Positions 1 to 9,659 of a stretch of DNA of 21,522 bases are shown here, piece after piece; position 1 is the stretch's first letter; each line of letters starts with the position of its first letter. The notes beneath the pieces are model-generated. The model did not search any database. It was not told where the DNA came from and saw only the letters and a list, made by a program, of their open reading frames with translations. Location: assembly GCA_036939975.1 (NCBI GenBank), contig JALLPB010000848.1:1-21522 (forward strand), written 5' to 3'. The position numbers were made by a program, and so were the translations under genes. Source of the stretch: Cyclostephanos tholiformis (lineage: Eukaryota; Bacillariophyta; Thalassiosirophyceae; Thalassiosirales; Thalassiosiraceae).

Positions 1-270
1 CTTAGATAACTCTTAGTTACCTCTCTGACGTCAATTGATATTAAGGCCGTAGTATGTAAAAACCTTGCGTAAAAATGTACAAAGGCCGATGCTTACAACC
101 TACGAAATTTATTGCCTTTTTTCTGTTCGCATTTTCTTCGTCGCTAAAATCGTGTTTTCGTAGCTGGGTTGCCTTAAAGCCTACGAAATAATTATTTCAT
201 TCTTCCTGTTCATTTTGTTGCTACTTACGTGGGATTTGGTAGTGGCCCTTCTGTTCCCTCTTCCCCCCCC
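1..270. other. Gene-free left margin
   Basis: No open reading frame or RNA gene is recognisable here. The sequence is AT-rich and contains two copies of CCTACGAAAT (about 99 and 179). A perfect palindromic TGACGTCA lies at 26-33. It may be the flank of the LINE-like element or part of another repeat; nothing decides between these. Confidence 0.4.
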
Positions 271-331
271 TCCTCTCATTAGCCTCGATGCACCATCTAC
301 GCTGTCGCCATGCCGACGTCGAGCGAGGGTT
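271..331 (+). repeat. Left copy of a ~60-bp direct repeat flanking the LINE-like element
   Basis: This matches 5466-5522 in the same orientation. The copies start with TCCTCTCATTAGCCTCGATG and differ by four transitions and one 4-bp indel. Read on the minus strand, recognisable reverse transcriptase coding (LHFGHYIAG, then FHALKATLA) stops where this repeat starts. The repeat therefore marks the point where the element is cut off. Confidence 0.8.
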
Positions 332-2745
332 GCTTTCAGAGCGTGAAATTGTGCGATCTGGTCAGATCCACACCCGGCGATGTAGTGGCCAAAATGAAGA
401 CCTGATTCTGAGGATGACGTCGACTCCCGCCGGCCTTTCTATTGCCTCTTCCAATCTTGTTGGGTGATCAAGAGATTGAGTGAGTCTTTTGGCACTAGTA
501 ACAGTTGTATGCGGGCACACTCTTGTGGCTTGGTTGAAGTCCTCCGGGTAGATATAAGTTCCCTTGAGAATATGCCTCGCTGTGATCGTGGTGGCATTAT
601 ACCCGAATAATCCACGTAATCGACCGTTGCATGCTGGTGCTGCCTCAGCCAGGAAGAACTGCTTTTGGGGTATGTTCTTGAATATTGCTCGTTGTACCGA
701 CTCCTGGGTTGCATGTTCCATCAGGGTTCCACTGTCTTCATCCTCGACTAGCACCTTCCGAAATGATCCACTGCGTGCTTTTCCCATAACGTAGTTCAGG
801 CATCGCCAAAAGGATCGGTCTTTCTCTCGTTGAATGATCGCCAGAATCTCTCGTTCCTGTTCACTGNGCCAAAAGGATCGGTCTTTCTCTCGTTGAATGA
901 TCGCCAGAATCTCTCGTTCCTGTTCACTGTCCTCCTAGTCCCTGGCTTGTGCAAGGCAATCCGAAAGATGCTTGCTATGGTATTGCTTCCCGTTTTTTCT
1001 AAAGTAATCACAGCGTTGAATGCATACATTTAGCCGCATTGTAATTTATTTTGGCTGATAAATGAAAACACCTCTCAATACCACACCGCCGTGTCATCCG
1101 CTTAAGGTTTGAATTTGTCCATTATGGCACCGTAGCAGCAACCGATACACCTGAGTTCTCCGAATCCAAACTGCTGCCTCTGGCGAGAAGGGTATGCGGC
1201 CCGATTTGATACGTCTACATTTTTTCTTTGCGTTAATCATCAGCTCCTTGCTCTGTTGGCCGAGCTTATTGAGTGCTCTCTGAAAATGCCATTTTTGTTA
1301 TAGTGGTGGTGAAGAGTGCCTAACTTTTTGATTAGCTGATGTCGAGCAATGTTCTCCTCTAGTCTCTTGACATATTTCTTCATGGCTCCACTTGAGGCCT
1401 TGGTATTAAGCCTTCTTGTCTCAAATCACTGTACCCAAAATGGCTCCGTTCCAACTAGGCTTGACTCCTGGACATCTATCACGAACATCCTATGGTCTCC
1501 CACACCAAAGCCAGCGGGTATCACACATGCGTGGGTTACAATAATGTCGCGCATTGCCCATATCCCGTCAATGGGTTTGCTACCCCGGAAAAATGTGGGG
1601 CCTAGCTTCTTTCCCGTGAAGTCGCCCACTACCTCACTCATGTTGAGGCCATCCATGTCCGTAAGGGATCGTCCAATCGACTTGCGGTAGATATTCTCAT
1701 TTGCATCAAGACAGACTACAAGTCGGTCCCCCTCGTCCCTCCACTTCTTCAGCTGCGCAATGAGGTCATTGTGGAACTTCATCCTTGGGCAAGTGAGGTC
1801 ATTCCGAATGGTGACGAGGAACCTCCTTTGCTGTTGATATGAAGTGCCACTATTCAGCTTGTTATTCCTGCATGGATTGTAGCCGCAGACAATGCGCGTT
1901 TGGACCCCATCTCCTTGTAAGGTCATAACCGTTCATCGGCCGAGACCAGAGGGGTCTTTTCCGCTTTCATTCCCATCTATCTGCTGAGTCAAGCGTCCAA
2001 ATAGGATCAGGCTGGTGCCCCCTTGCTGAATTTTCCCGACGTTTTCGTGCACATTGTGAGCCACGATGGAGTGGATCGCCGCTTCACCCCCTTTAAATAG
2101 CTGGCTGAACCCATTAAAGTTCGTCTTGTGTTGGTAGTTGATCTTGTGTTTGCAGTACACGGCAAAGTCCATTTGAGCTCGTCGTGCAACTCCCTCATCC
2201 TCTCGAGTTTCTTGTTACCTGCCATACGGGTATTCAGTCCATTCAAGTTCTCATATATATTAGCCTCACCATCCCTTGTGCTTTCATAGGGGGGGGTAAA
2301 GCCGTGGATGTGTAGAACCTCGTCTGGGACAGGAATCGAATTAACATCCATCATTTCTTGTTGTAATATTTCATTTTCGTTACATAAATCTGGGTTGGAC
2401 AAACCTAAGGTGCCGGTCTCATCAATGGGACAGATGGTCCGTGCGTTGTCCATACCTCCCCTTTGGGATACATCAAATCTACTGGCATGCGCCGATAAAG
2501 CTTTGAGGATTGAGGCATGGTTTGTCGTGTTCATTCGCCCCCGTCACCTGATTGTGCGTGTATCTCCATTAATATTTACTAACCTAATCACTTGTCTTGT
2601 TTCATTACTACTACGAAATTTGCTTGCCCGGGACCTGTTGTGTCGTCCACGGGAAGTGTTGCCCCCAGATCCTCTTGTGCGCCATGAGATCGGATCATTA
2701 CCCCTTCCACTTGACGCTGCACGCTGTGCCTCCCCGTGGATGAGG
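332..2745 (-). pseudogene. LINE ORF2 remnant: EEP endonuclease plus start of reverse transcriptase
   Basis: ORF2 would nick target DNA and reverse-transcribe the element RNA. A basic Arg/Ser/Gly-rich N-terminus (about 2745-2540) leads to a Met at 2534 and then an endonuclease/exonuclease/phosphatase domain (about 2240-1430). That domain shows the start NGLNTRM, a middle GYNPC, the acidic VCLDANENIY and the closing GVGDHRMFV. The DANE and GDHR signatures are those of APE-like nucleases. A linker follows with RRLNTK, KKYVKRLEENIARH, GRIPFSPEAAVW and EKDRSFWRCLNYVMGK, then GLFGYNA and SGLHFGHYIAG, which precedes RT palm motifs in this family. Damage I could place includes TGA near 2552, a frameshift near 2175, TGA at 1933-1935, TGA at 1426-1428, frameshifts near 1280, 1110 and 540, and TAG near 449. 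No YxDD box is present. Confidence 0.78.
805..929. other. Assembly join: exact 62-bp duplication around a single N
   Basis: Positions 805-866 and 868-929 are identical (62 of 62), separated by one N at 867. This is the usual mark of two contig ends that overlap but were not merged. The inserted 63 bp are a multiple of three, so the minus-strand ORF2 reading frame (REILAIIQREKDRSFWR) stays open through either copy. The duplication should not be counted as biological. Confidence 0.93.
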
Positions 2746-2763
2746 AGGGGTAGCTGGCGCTGA

Positions 2764-5089
2764 CTATCCGCCGCCGGTTGTGCCCGTTACTTCCCCTTCC
2801 TCGGAGGTGTTGCTGGAGCACGACCCTTCGTTGCTCGACTCATTATCATCCAAGGATGATGATGAGCTGTGGGATGCGGAGTCCCCTTCAGTGTCTTCGG
2901 TAAGGTCAATCTCATTCTTGCCTTGTTTACATTCTTCTGGTGCTGGTCGTGAATGGTCTTAATCAATGCAGTGCCGTCCAGGTTAAATAGCTCTTCCTGG
3001 GGCAGCCATGGGGGGCCTTCGGAACCCTTCTTAAGAATCCCGAACTCATCCTTGAACCACGGTGCCCCTTCGAAAGCTTTGATGGCCTTCTTGTGCTGCT
3101 TGTCCGCTGGGGTATTTAAGGATCGAGTTGCACCATCCCACTTGCATAGTGGTACTTCTGCCACTAGAGATGCCTCGAAGGATCACTTGATAAGTTCTTT
3201 GATGAAGTCCTTGGTAAACCCCGACTCCGTGAGGAAATGGAAAAGAAAGGCCGCTGGGTTTTTATGCATCATACCAATCATCCTCTCTGCATCCTCTGCC
3301 TGGGGGATAGTCACATATGTGGGTTTACAGAAGTCTTCTTGATGCACTTCTGCGATGATTGGATGTCCATCCTGCATTTTCAGGTAGTTCAGTAGAACCA
3401 TGCATAGAGTTAATGAGCCGATGATCTCCGATGTGGATGGGTGGATGATGTTGACCTGCTGATCCAATGCAATAATACCCTCTAGCTTCCGAAGTCATGG
3501 ACAGCTGGTAATTGGTGTGAGATTGGGCAATGTCGACTTGCCTCTTTGCTTCCCTAGATGACGAGTTGGCATCGGTAACCTCACTCAGATGAGCATGGCA
3601 TCCCCAGAATTCCTCGATGCAGCCATAAACTTTTGCTACTTTGACTAGACCTTTCATTTTCTTTGCATAATGACTGTCCACTTCCAGGTGCCAACTCCTT
3701 CTTGCCTGTTGGGCTTGATGACTTAATTTAGAGAAGGCATTGACTTGAGCTCCCTTTAGCAGTGCGACCTGTACTCGGAGGTTCATTGGGGGGGGACTCT
3801 CACCCAGTTCAATGCCATCATCAATAGAGAAGTCATACGTTGAAAAATCGAGGGAATCTGCCGACGCCTTTTGTTGGGCTTGGAGGAGAATCTTCTTCAA
3901 TTCAGCCAGTATAACTGACTTTGGAGTCATAGTGGAAACGTGGAAAAATGTCAAAACCATCTTGCTCTCAATCGTCTGGAGATCTTTAATTTGCAGCCGA
4001 CTGCCACCTGCATGAGACCACTTGTGAGTGACATGGTCTATCAACTCTTGAGGGCGCATCTCTTTAGAGACAATCATCGAAAAATAGACAGTCGGATCAC
4101 GGAACTCCTCCTTCTGGGATTTACGACTTTTCCTGGTTTGATCTTGATTGTCCCATACTTTCTTTTTGTTAAAGACGTTACCATTCCTGGAGATCTTGAT
4201 ATGGGTCCCCAGTTTAGTCATATTTGGAGAAATTTCCCCTTTGGTAGTAATGTTATGGTTCTTGAGGTTCCGGTTGATCGGGTTGATTACGAACTTGGGG
4301 TCAACTAATTGGGCATTGGAGATAAAGTCCATCAGTGCTTTTGTGAATTCTTCGAAGGCCTTGTCACTCTTCAGAGTAATGGCTAGCTTGATGATCGTAC
4401 GGGAGAAGGGGTAAACAAATGTGTCAAGGAATGGCGCTGACTTGGTGGATGTTGACAGCACTGATATCCTGGCCGAAGTATCCCCGGTGGGGGTGATGTT
4501 TGTGGAGCGTGATCTTCTAGAGGAGGACTTGCTCGAGTCGGTCCTCTTTTTCAGAGGAGATCACTCTTCCTCCTGTGATTCCGATTTGCCCCCCATACTC
4601 TCATTGTCTTGCTCTGTGCTGACTCCGTTCTAAATGTTGTGCAGGTTCGTTGGGTACATTGTCTCCTTGGATTTTGCCACCTCATCTTCTTCTGCCCTTT
4701 GCCGTTCTTCCTTGGCTTTGTCCTTCTTGCGCTTCTCTTCTTCCTCTTGCTGTTTTTTAGCCTTGTCATTTTTCTTTTTATTCATCAATCGTAATTCCTC
4801 AATTTGTTGGAGGGACACGTTGCCCTTCCTAGTTCTCAATGACATCATTGTCTCATTTTTGTCGTCCTTTCTGTGTAAATACTTTGTCTTGGTTGCGGTA
4901 GTGCTCTTCGTCGTAGTCGTCATTGGCGTCATGTCCAAGAATAGGAAATCGCCAGCTGTCATAGGTCGAGGGAGCAATGGAAGGAGTTTTATCGGGTATT
5001 GGTTGGTTGAATGGATTTGTTGAGCCGAGTTGCAATGACCAGATATTATGGTGATGGAGATGATGATGAGAATGATAATGAGTGCACAA
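2764..5089 (-). pseudogene. LINE ORF1 remnant (coiled-coil, gag-like)
   Basis: This is the presumed RNA-binding ORF1 of the LINE-like element; I know no named domain for it. The N-terminus reads STNPFNQPIPDK and NDDYDEEHYRNQDKVFTQKG. A strongly charged Lys/Glu-rich stretch likely to form a coiled coil follows (about 4830-4660, including NVSLQQIEELRLMNKKK and KKQQEEEEKRKKDKAKEE). After it come a Ser/Arg-rich stretch and a long folded-looking region (about 4440-3490). An acidic serine-rich tail (about 2910-2770) ends at TAG 2764-2766. The reading frame is broken by a frameshift near 4860, TAG at 4630-4632, TGA at 4561-4563, a frameshift near 3480, TGA at 3183-3185 and a frameshift near 2915. 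The exact start codon is uncertain. Confidence 0.7.
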
Positions 5090-5139
5090 ATGATGGGATT
5101 ATTTGGGTGGCACGTCTTTTTTAGGGTAGGTGAAATCAT

Positions 5140-5465
5140 GTTGACAATTTGAGTTGGTGGAAACCTTTACTAAGTAGGTAGTAGAAGAGTTGAAAATGGA
5201 GTATTTTGATTTTTGTATTTCTTTCTGCTGAACGCTGATGTGGCAGCTGAAGTCTCAATAATAGACAATGGCGTCCGACAATGGTGGTTGTGGAGGAATT
5301 TTTTACTAAGCGGCCCAACGATTTGCGCTGAAAAAATTGGATGAAGTTTTTAACGGTATGTGTTGGTTTGATTGGGGGCGTGCCGTTGGTTTTGTTGGAC
5401 GTAGCCAGACCCAGTCGGTGTGGATAATGTAGTAGTTTTTTACTGACTGATCTGATCAAAAAGTC
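5140..5465 (-). other. Probable 5' leader of the LINE-like element, no gene
   Basis: This AT-rich stretch between the ORF1 N-terminus and the right-hand repeat copy has no recognisable coding. Its place fits a 5' untranslated/promoter region of the minus-strand element. The exact 5' boundary of the element is not defined by any terminal repeat. Confidence 0.4.
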
Positions 5466-5522
5466 TCCTCTCATTAGCCTCGATGCACCATCTATGCTGT
5501 TGCCATGCCAATGTCGAGGGTT
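5466..5522 (+). repeat. Right copy of the ~60-bp direct repeat
   Basis: This matches 271-331. All four substitutions are CpG in the left copy and TpG or CpA in this one (TACG/TATG, GTCG/GTTG, CCG/CCA, ACG/ATG), and the left copy has 4 extra bases. The repeat contains the ATG at 5505 that opens the plus-strand Harbinger accessory frame. Confidence 0.8.
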
Positions 5523-6530
5523 CCTGGCAAGCTGTCGTGCAGAGGGGGCAGGCCACCCGTTCGTCCTCCCCTTGTTCAGGCTTCCGCTGATGCTGTGGCA
5601 CGCAAGGGCAGACTCCAGAAGCATGCGGCTGTCCAAGCTGCCGTGAAGGGAAGAGCTCCGCCAACACCTCAGCATGATTCACGCGTGGCTCTCCTGTTGA
5701 AGGCGGCGGTGGCGGAAGAATAAGGACATATTCCTCAAATATGTCAATGATGGCATGTATGCTATGACAACTCCTAACGTAGTAGCAACACATGAAGAGA
5801 CTCCAAAGGAGGATATGTTTGGCCACTCATTAGTGTTGAGCAATGGAGATGATGGCAACATTCTTGTTGAGGATGCACACGATGAGACTGTGCACGTTCC
5901 TGATTGGGATCCGTTTGGTGGTGTTGTGGCCCATAATGGTTATACATTCACAGGTAAAATTGCCTTTATTATATTTGGTCCAACTTCACTGTATTTCGAT
6001 CCAATTCTACAAATGGGAGGTGGTAGTTTGTCCGGGAGTGCGTCCGATTTGTCTGTTGCAGGAAAAAAGAAGGAGCGGAAGGAAAACAGTTGTATGGCAA
6101 TGAGGGAACGCAAGGCAGAGCAAGCTGCAAATGAATGCAGTTACGGTAACGATTGTGGCATGAATCTTCAGATGAAGATTCAATGTGGTATGATAGCTCA
6201 GTTTGAGGAAGATGCAAGTCATCGGCGCCGTGAGTTGCAATTGGTGCACCTGACTAAACTAATCAAGTCAACCAAGAAGCTCATTGAGTTAAAGATTAGG
6301 ATGGTTGATAGGATTGGCAATGGAGACGTGAGTGCACAGTTCAACTTTTTGAAGGTTTGAATAGTCAGTTGGAACAGTTAAGTGCGGAGAAGAGTAAAAC
6401 AAATCCAATCGTAGGGTCTGTTCTGGACCAAGCTGCAGCTGCAATGGGTTTGCCAAAGAGAGATGAGAGAGATGACGCCCACGATGATGACATTGAATCC
6501 TTTGTCAGTAGTGTGCTTGGAACTGATTGA
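5505..6530 (+). pseudogene. Harbinger accessory protein remnant (NAM-associated/Myb-like type)
   Basis: In PIF/Harbinger elements a second protein helps bind DNA and import the transposase; its convergence with the transposase suggests that role here. One frame opens at ATG 5505 and shows LLLKAAVAEE. A frameshift near 5712-5723 moves to a frame with NKDIFLKYVNDGMYAMTTP. A basic stretch (AGKKKERKENS, RERKAEQAANE) and a helical segment (LTKLIKSTKKLIELKIRM) follow. A second frameshift near 6340-6356 leads to NPIVGSVLDQAAAAMGLPKR and an acidic tail ending at TGA 6528-6530. No clear Myb/SANT motif is visible. The helical C-terminal half resembles the NAM-associated C-terminal family in style, but I am not sure of that family. 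Confidence 0.5.
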
Positions 6531-6556
6531 TTGTTGGTTACTGTTAAGATTTAAAG

Positions 6557-7968
6557 TTAGGTTACTATGTTATGACTTCTCGGCCAAACTAGTTTGATCC
6601 CCTCAAACATAATCTTAAAATGAACAACAAGCTGTTGACGAAAGTACAATAATGAGATATACTTGACAGCTCTTACGTGATCACCGACACATACGTCATC
6701 CGGATCACCCTGATTTTGGATACCATTGCCAATCTCATCTGCATTTAACAAATTCATAATCTCCTCTTGCACATCTTTGCCTGGTCCTATCCCCGAGCAG
6801 CGAGCAGTCAAAATTACAAGGATCAAGATTCAATGATAGTCTAGCAATGGCATTGGAAATCTCCCCCCTCACTCCTTCAAAATCATTATCTCCTAAAGGA
6901 CTTTCCCAGTCACTCACGGGTACTCCATCAGACCATTCATTGGACAAGCCATTGATTTCAAGCAACCAGTTGTGCAATGCACAGCATGTAAACCATATCT
7001 GATCTACCTTATCAACCCCATGCAACCTAACTCCAGTCTTCAGAGTTCGCCATCTACCCTTCAGAATGCCAAAGGTGCATTCCACATCTTTTCTCATTGA
7101 CTCAACCCACCAAGACCACCTAATTTCATCAATATCATTTGTCATTGAGAAGGGGGGAACAGTGGATGACCAGCCAAGATAGCTGTTGTCAACAACTACG
7201 TTAACACCTTTGTACTTCTGAGTAGTCACTTTTCTGACAGAGTCCAATGCAAGAAGCTCAAAGGAGACATCGTCCAACACCCTGCCATCATTTATTCCAG
7301 AAATAAACTGATCCATTCTTACCATTGTCATGTCATTCCATCTACCTGAGCCACCCCTCGTTGAGTGCAATATCTGCTGACGATGATTACATTGTAAGAC
7401 TACTCTTTGCCCCAAGATGGTTGTTCTTCAGATTCCACTCACACCTATTGGTTTGAATGTGCATACAGTCTGACAAGCCAACACATCCCCGAAAACCCGC
7501 CTTGGAATATTTGATCATATTCACTTGGGCCTCATCAACACGGATTGGCGCTACACCAAACTGATCGTAAAGAACTGTGCTGCCAAATTTGATGAATTTG
7601 TGGAGGAAGCAATGATGTACATCCCTCGACAAAGCAGTTCATTCTTCGATGTCATCAAAGGTCCACCCACGACTAAGGTACCAAAGAGATCCAAGAAGCA
7701 ATAGCTTCAAAGGAGATACCTTTTTGTTGTTCGATGGGCAACCACACGATTGCTTGAATAAAGGGTCAACAGCAATTTTATCCACAAGCTCGAGAAAAGA
7801 GTTGTATGGAAGATGGAACCGCTGGCAAAAACTCTGTCAAAGATGTGGATCCTCAAGCAATAAATAGTTATCAACATACATTTTATACCACAATGACTTG
7901 GTTGGGGGAATTATCTCAAGTGGACCATCAATAGTATCCCTCCAAGCATAAATATATTGGGCAAAGAC
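6557..7968 (-). pseudogene. PIF/Harbinger DDE transposase (DDE_Tnp_4/HARBI1-like), broken
   Basis: This would cut and paste the element. The N-terminal part has SLWYKMYVDNYLLEDPHL and FHLPYNSFLELVDKIA, typical of plant and algal Harbinger transposases. All three catalytic acids can be seen: Asp in RGCVGLSDCMHI (about 7470), Asp in VVVDNSYLGW (about 7190) and Glu in VECTFGILKGRWRTLK (about 7070). The motif ILHSTRGGSGRWND lies between the first two. The C-terminus (YFRQQLVVHF, LVWPR) lies in another frame and ends at 6557. Disruptions are TGA near 7837, TGA near 7637, a one-base frameshift near 7390, and a frameshift near 6800. The intact acids beside few disruptions suggest decay after loss of mobility, not rapid rearrangement. 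Confidence 0.85.
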
Positions 7969-8282
7969 TCACTACAAACAGTGCCAACATTCCGGATTGA
8001 CTCAACATGCAATGCACGCCACCACCCCCATCAACGAATGGCGCTGGAATAAAGCAAATATTTTTGTAGATCAACAGAACCGCAAGGGAGACAGTTGGAA
8101 AATAAAGGGATATGGGGGGGGGGACAGCAGCAAAGGAGGGGGAGGGGTCGCCAGTGCCGGCAATGTATTCTGCCGGACCATCTTGACAATACTCATGTCG
8201 AAACATCAGAGGAAGAGATCTTGCGGGCCCCTGCAATCCACATAGGGAGGAACTGCTTGCACACTGAAGAAATGAAATTCTG

Positions 8283-8397
8283 TAGAAAATCTCAAATTTT
8301 GTAGGAGCTACAAAATCTGAAAATAATTTTGTAGATTTTGTGGATTCCATAGGAGCTACAAAAATTTTCAAAACAGCAAAACTCACCAAACATACCC
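8283..8397. repeat. Subterminal repeats and hairpin at the presumed right end of the Harbinger element
   Basis: A perfect 9-bp inverted repeat ATTTTGTAG/CTACAAAAT with a 3-base spacer lies at 8296-8316. AGGAGCTACAAAA occurs twice (8303-8315 and 8351-8363, 48 bp apart). ACCAAACATACCC at 8385-8397 looks like an inner-reading Harbinger/Tourist terminus. The partner terminus was not found. Confidence 0.45.
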
Positions 8398-8449
8398 AAC
8401 TACTTGCCAGCCGGTACATCTTTGACCTTACTTGTGATGCTACCATTAG

Positions 8450-9633
8450 ACATTACTTCTACCCTATTAGTAGCTCTATTAAAAAGTACTTACTTCTGTT
8501 GGTTCCCTAAACACAACCTGATGGATTTAGCATGGGATCAGAGATAGATAAATCTGCACATCAATAGACCTTTTATGCTTTGTTGTTTTTTCATGCATGC
8601 CAATGAATAACATGGATAAATTTACTCTATTTCATGAAAAAGAAACTCATCCAGGGATGAAGTCAAGCTGTCCTATGGGGGATAATACAAGTGCATGGCT
8701 TTCCTCACATTTTGCAGCATCTTCAATGCCTCCATGTCCATAGGATTCAAAAACAGATGGAGCTTCGCCTCCGTACCCCGTTTTACGTCCCAATAATCCA
8801 AGCAAAATTGTGTCGACCCGTATTTATGCCAGCACCCGATGACACAAATTCAGCTGATCCTCCTCTCTACCTAGTCCAGAAGTTAAGAGCATTGGCACGC
8901 ATAAATCCACGCTCCAAGATACATTTTACGTCTGCAGTCGACAGAATCCTTTCAACCGCTCCTCATCGATACGATTCAAGTCGAGACTTTTGCATCTTAG
9001 TGAGCAGAATCGGTGCAGATGATTAATTTGGGACTCGTGTCGTCGCGTATCGCAGTAGGAACACTGCACGATGCGATGCGATTCGAGGAGGACAAGGTGG
9101 GTGATTTGCTCGGATGACGACGGCGATGACGATGCTCAACTGCTCCATCTTCATTTTTCGAGAAAAATGTAGGGAATAGGATCCGATTAGCATCGGCACG
9201 GCAGCGATCAGTGATTTGCCCTGTCCCTCGATGGTGAGACATTCCATCAGTGAAGACGCAGACAATATATCATGGCGGCGGGAGCGTGGTTATTGTCGAT
9301 GAGTCTACAATCGGACTTTTGCTTCGGACAGTGCCCCCGTCCTGTCATGGTAGTGCGCCTGCTTGCATCACGTGACATGTAGCGGCAGCTTGTCTGGGCG
9401 TGGGAGTAAGACTGCATGCATCGCAGCATCGATGTGCCAAGATGAATAACGAGGTTAGAGATGTGATCGAGTGGTCAGTTGCTGTTCCAATTATTTAAGG
9501 GGTATTATTGTGCTCACCATCTTCAGACAAAACAAAACACACACTCTTTTAAGTATTTATTATCTCAGTCTAAGTTGGCTTTTACATGTTCAAATTTTCC
9601 TCGCCAACGATACAACTAGGGACTAGGAAAATT
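8450..9633. other. Gene-free stretch between Harbinger element and delta carbonic anhydrase
   Basis: The first part (8450-8900) is AT-rich; the second (8930-9430) is richer in CpG, with short runs such as GATGCGATGCGATTCG. No protein family or RNA gene is recognisable. The longest open frame (8691-9026, plus) starts with GTG and shows no motif. The part nearest 9648 should hold the 3' untranslated region of the carbonic anhydrase. Confidence 0.5.
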
Positions 9634-9659
9634 TTTAAGCACGCAATTTAAGCACGCAA
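9634..9659. repeat. 13-bp tandem duplication across the carbonic anhydrase stop codon
   Basis: TTTAAGCACGCAA is repeated exactly at 9634-9646 and 9647-9659. On the minus strand each unit carries a TAA, so the last codons and the stop are followed by a second in-line copy of the same sequence. Confidence 0.9.

Larger units (their letters stand above)
332..5465 (-). mobile_element. Dead LINE-like (APE-type non-LTR) retrotransposon, RT truncated
   Basis: A retroelement reads from right to left. Its parts in order are an AT-rich leader (5465-5140), ORF1 (about 5089-2764), and ORF2 (about 2745-332) with an endonuclease/exonuclease/phosphatase domain, a linker and the beginning of a reverse transcriptase region. 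This order is that of jockey-like non-LTR elements, which are common in diatoms. No LTRs, integrase or protease are visible. At least six frameshifts and seven in-frame stops make it inactive. The catalytic part of the reverse transcriptase is missing because homology ends at the repeat at 331. Loss of the 3' end is unusual, since non-LTR elements normally lose their 5' end, so a later deletion or recombination is likely. CpG density is ordinary, unlike in the copia element further right. Confidence 0.75.
5505..8397. mobile_element. Dead PIF/Harbinger-type DNA transposon
   Basis: A DDE transposase on the minus strand (7968-6557) and an accessory protein on the plus strand (5505-6530) converge with about 26 bp between their stop codons. 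Two genes, one of them a HARBI1-like nuclease, are the PIF/Harbinger arrangement. The right end is tentatively near 8397. A repeat-rich subterminal zone there ends in ACCAAACATACCC, similar to the inverted termini of Tourist/Harbinger elements. No matching left terminus was found, so the left edge is only the first recognisable coding base. The element cannot be autonomous because both genes are broken. Confidence 0.7.

Noticed and set aside
796..1033. Open frames on both strands across the N
   Set aside because: They are shadows of the LINE ORF2 frame and are lengthened by the artificial 62-bp duplication.
5355..5380. GGTATGTGTTGGTTTGATT as the left Harbinger terminus
   Set aside because: It resembles the inverted right end only loosely, gaps are needed, and no 3-bp target duplication is evident.
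271..5522. The ~60-bp repeats as LTRs or a proven target-site duplication
   Set aside because: They are too short and lack TG/CA ends for LTRs, and are far longer than usual non-LTR target duplications. The element lacks its 3' end, so the origin is left open.
7928..8446. Minus-strand open frame of 172 codons over the Harbinger right end
   Set aside because: It overlaps the hairpin and subterminal repeats and shows no family features; probably chance coding in non-coding transposon DNA.
8691..9026. Plus-strand open frame of 111 codons
   Set aside because: It begins with GTG, has no recognisable motif and lies in the gene-free zone downstream of the carbonic anhydrase.
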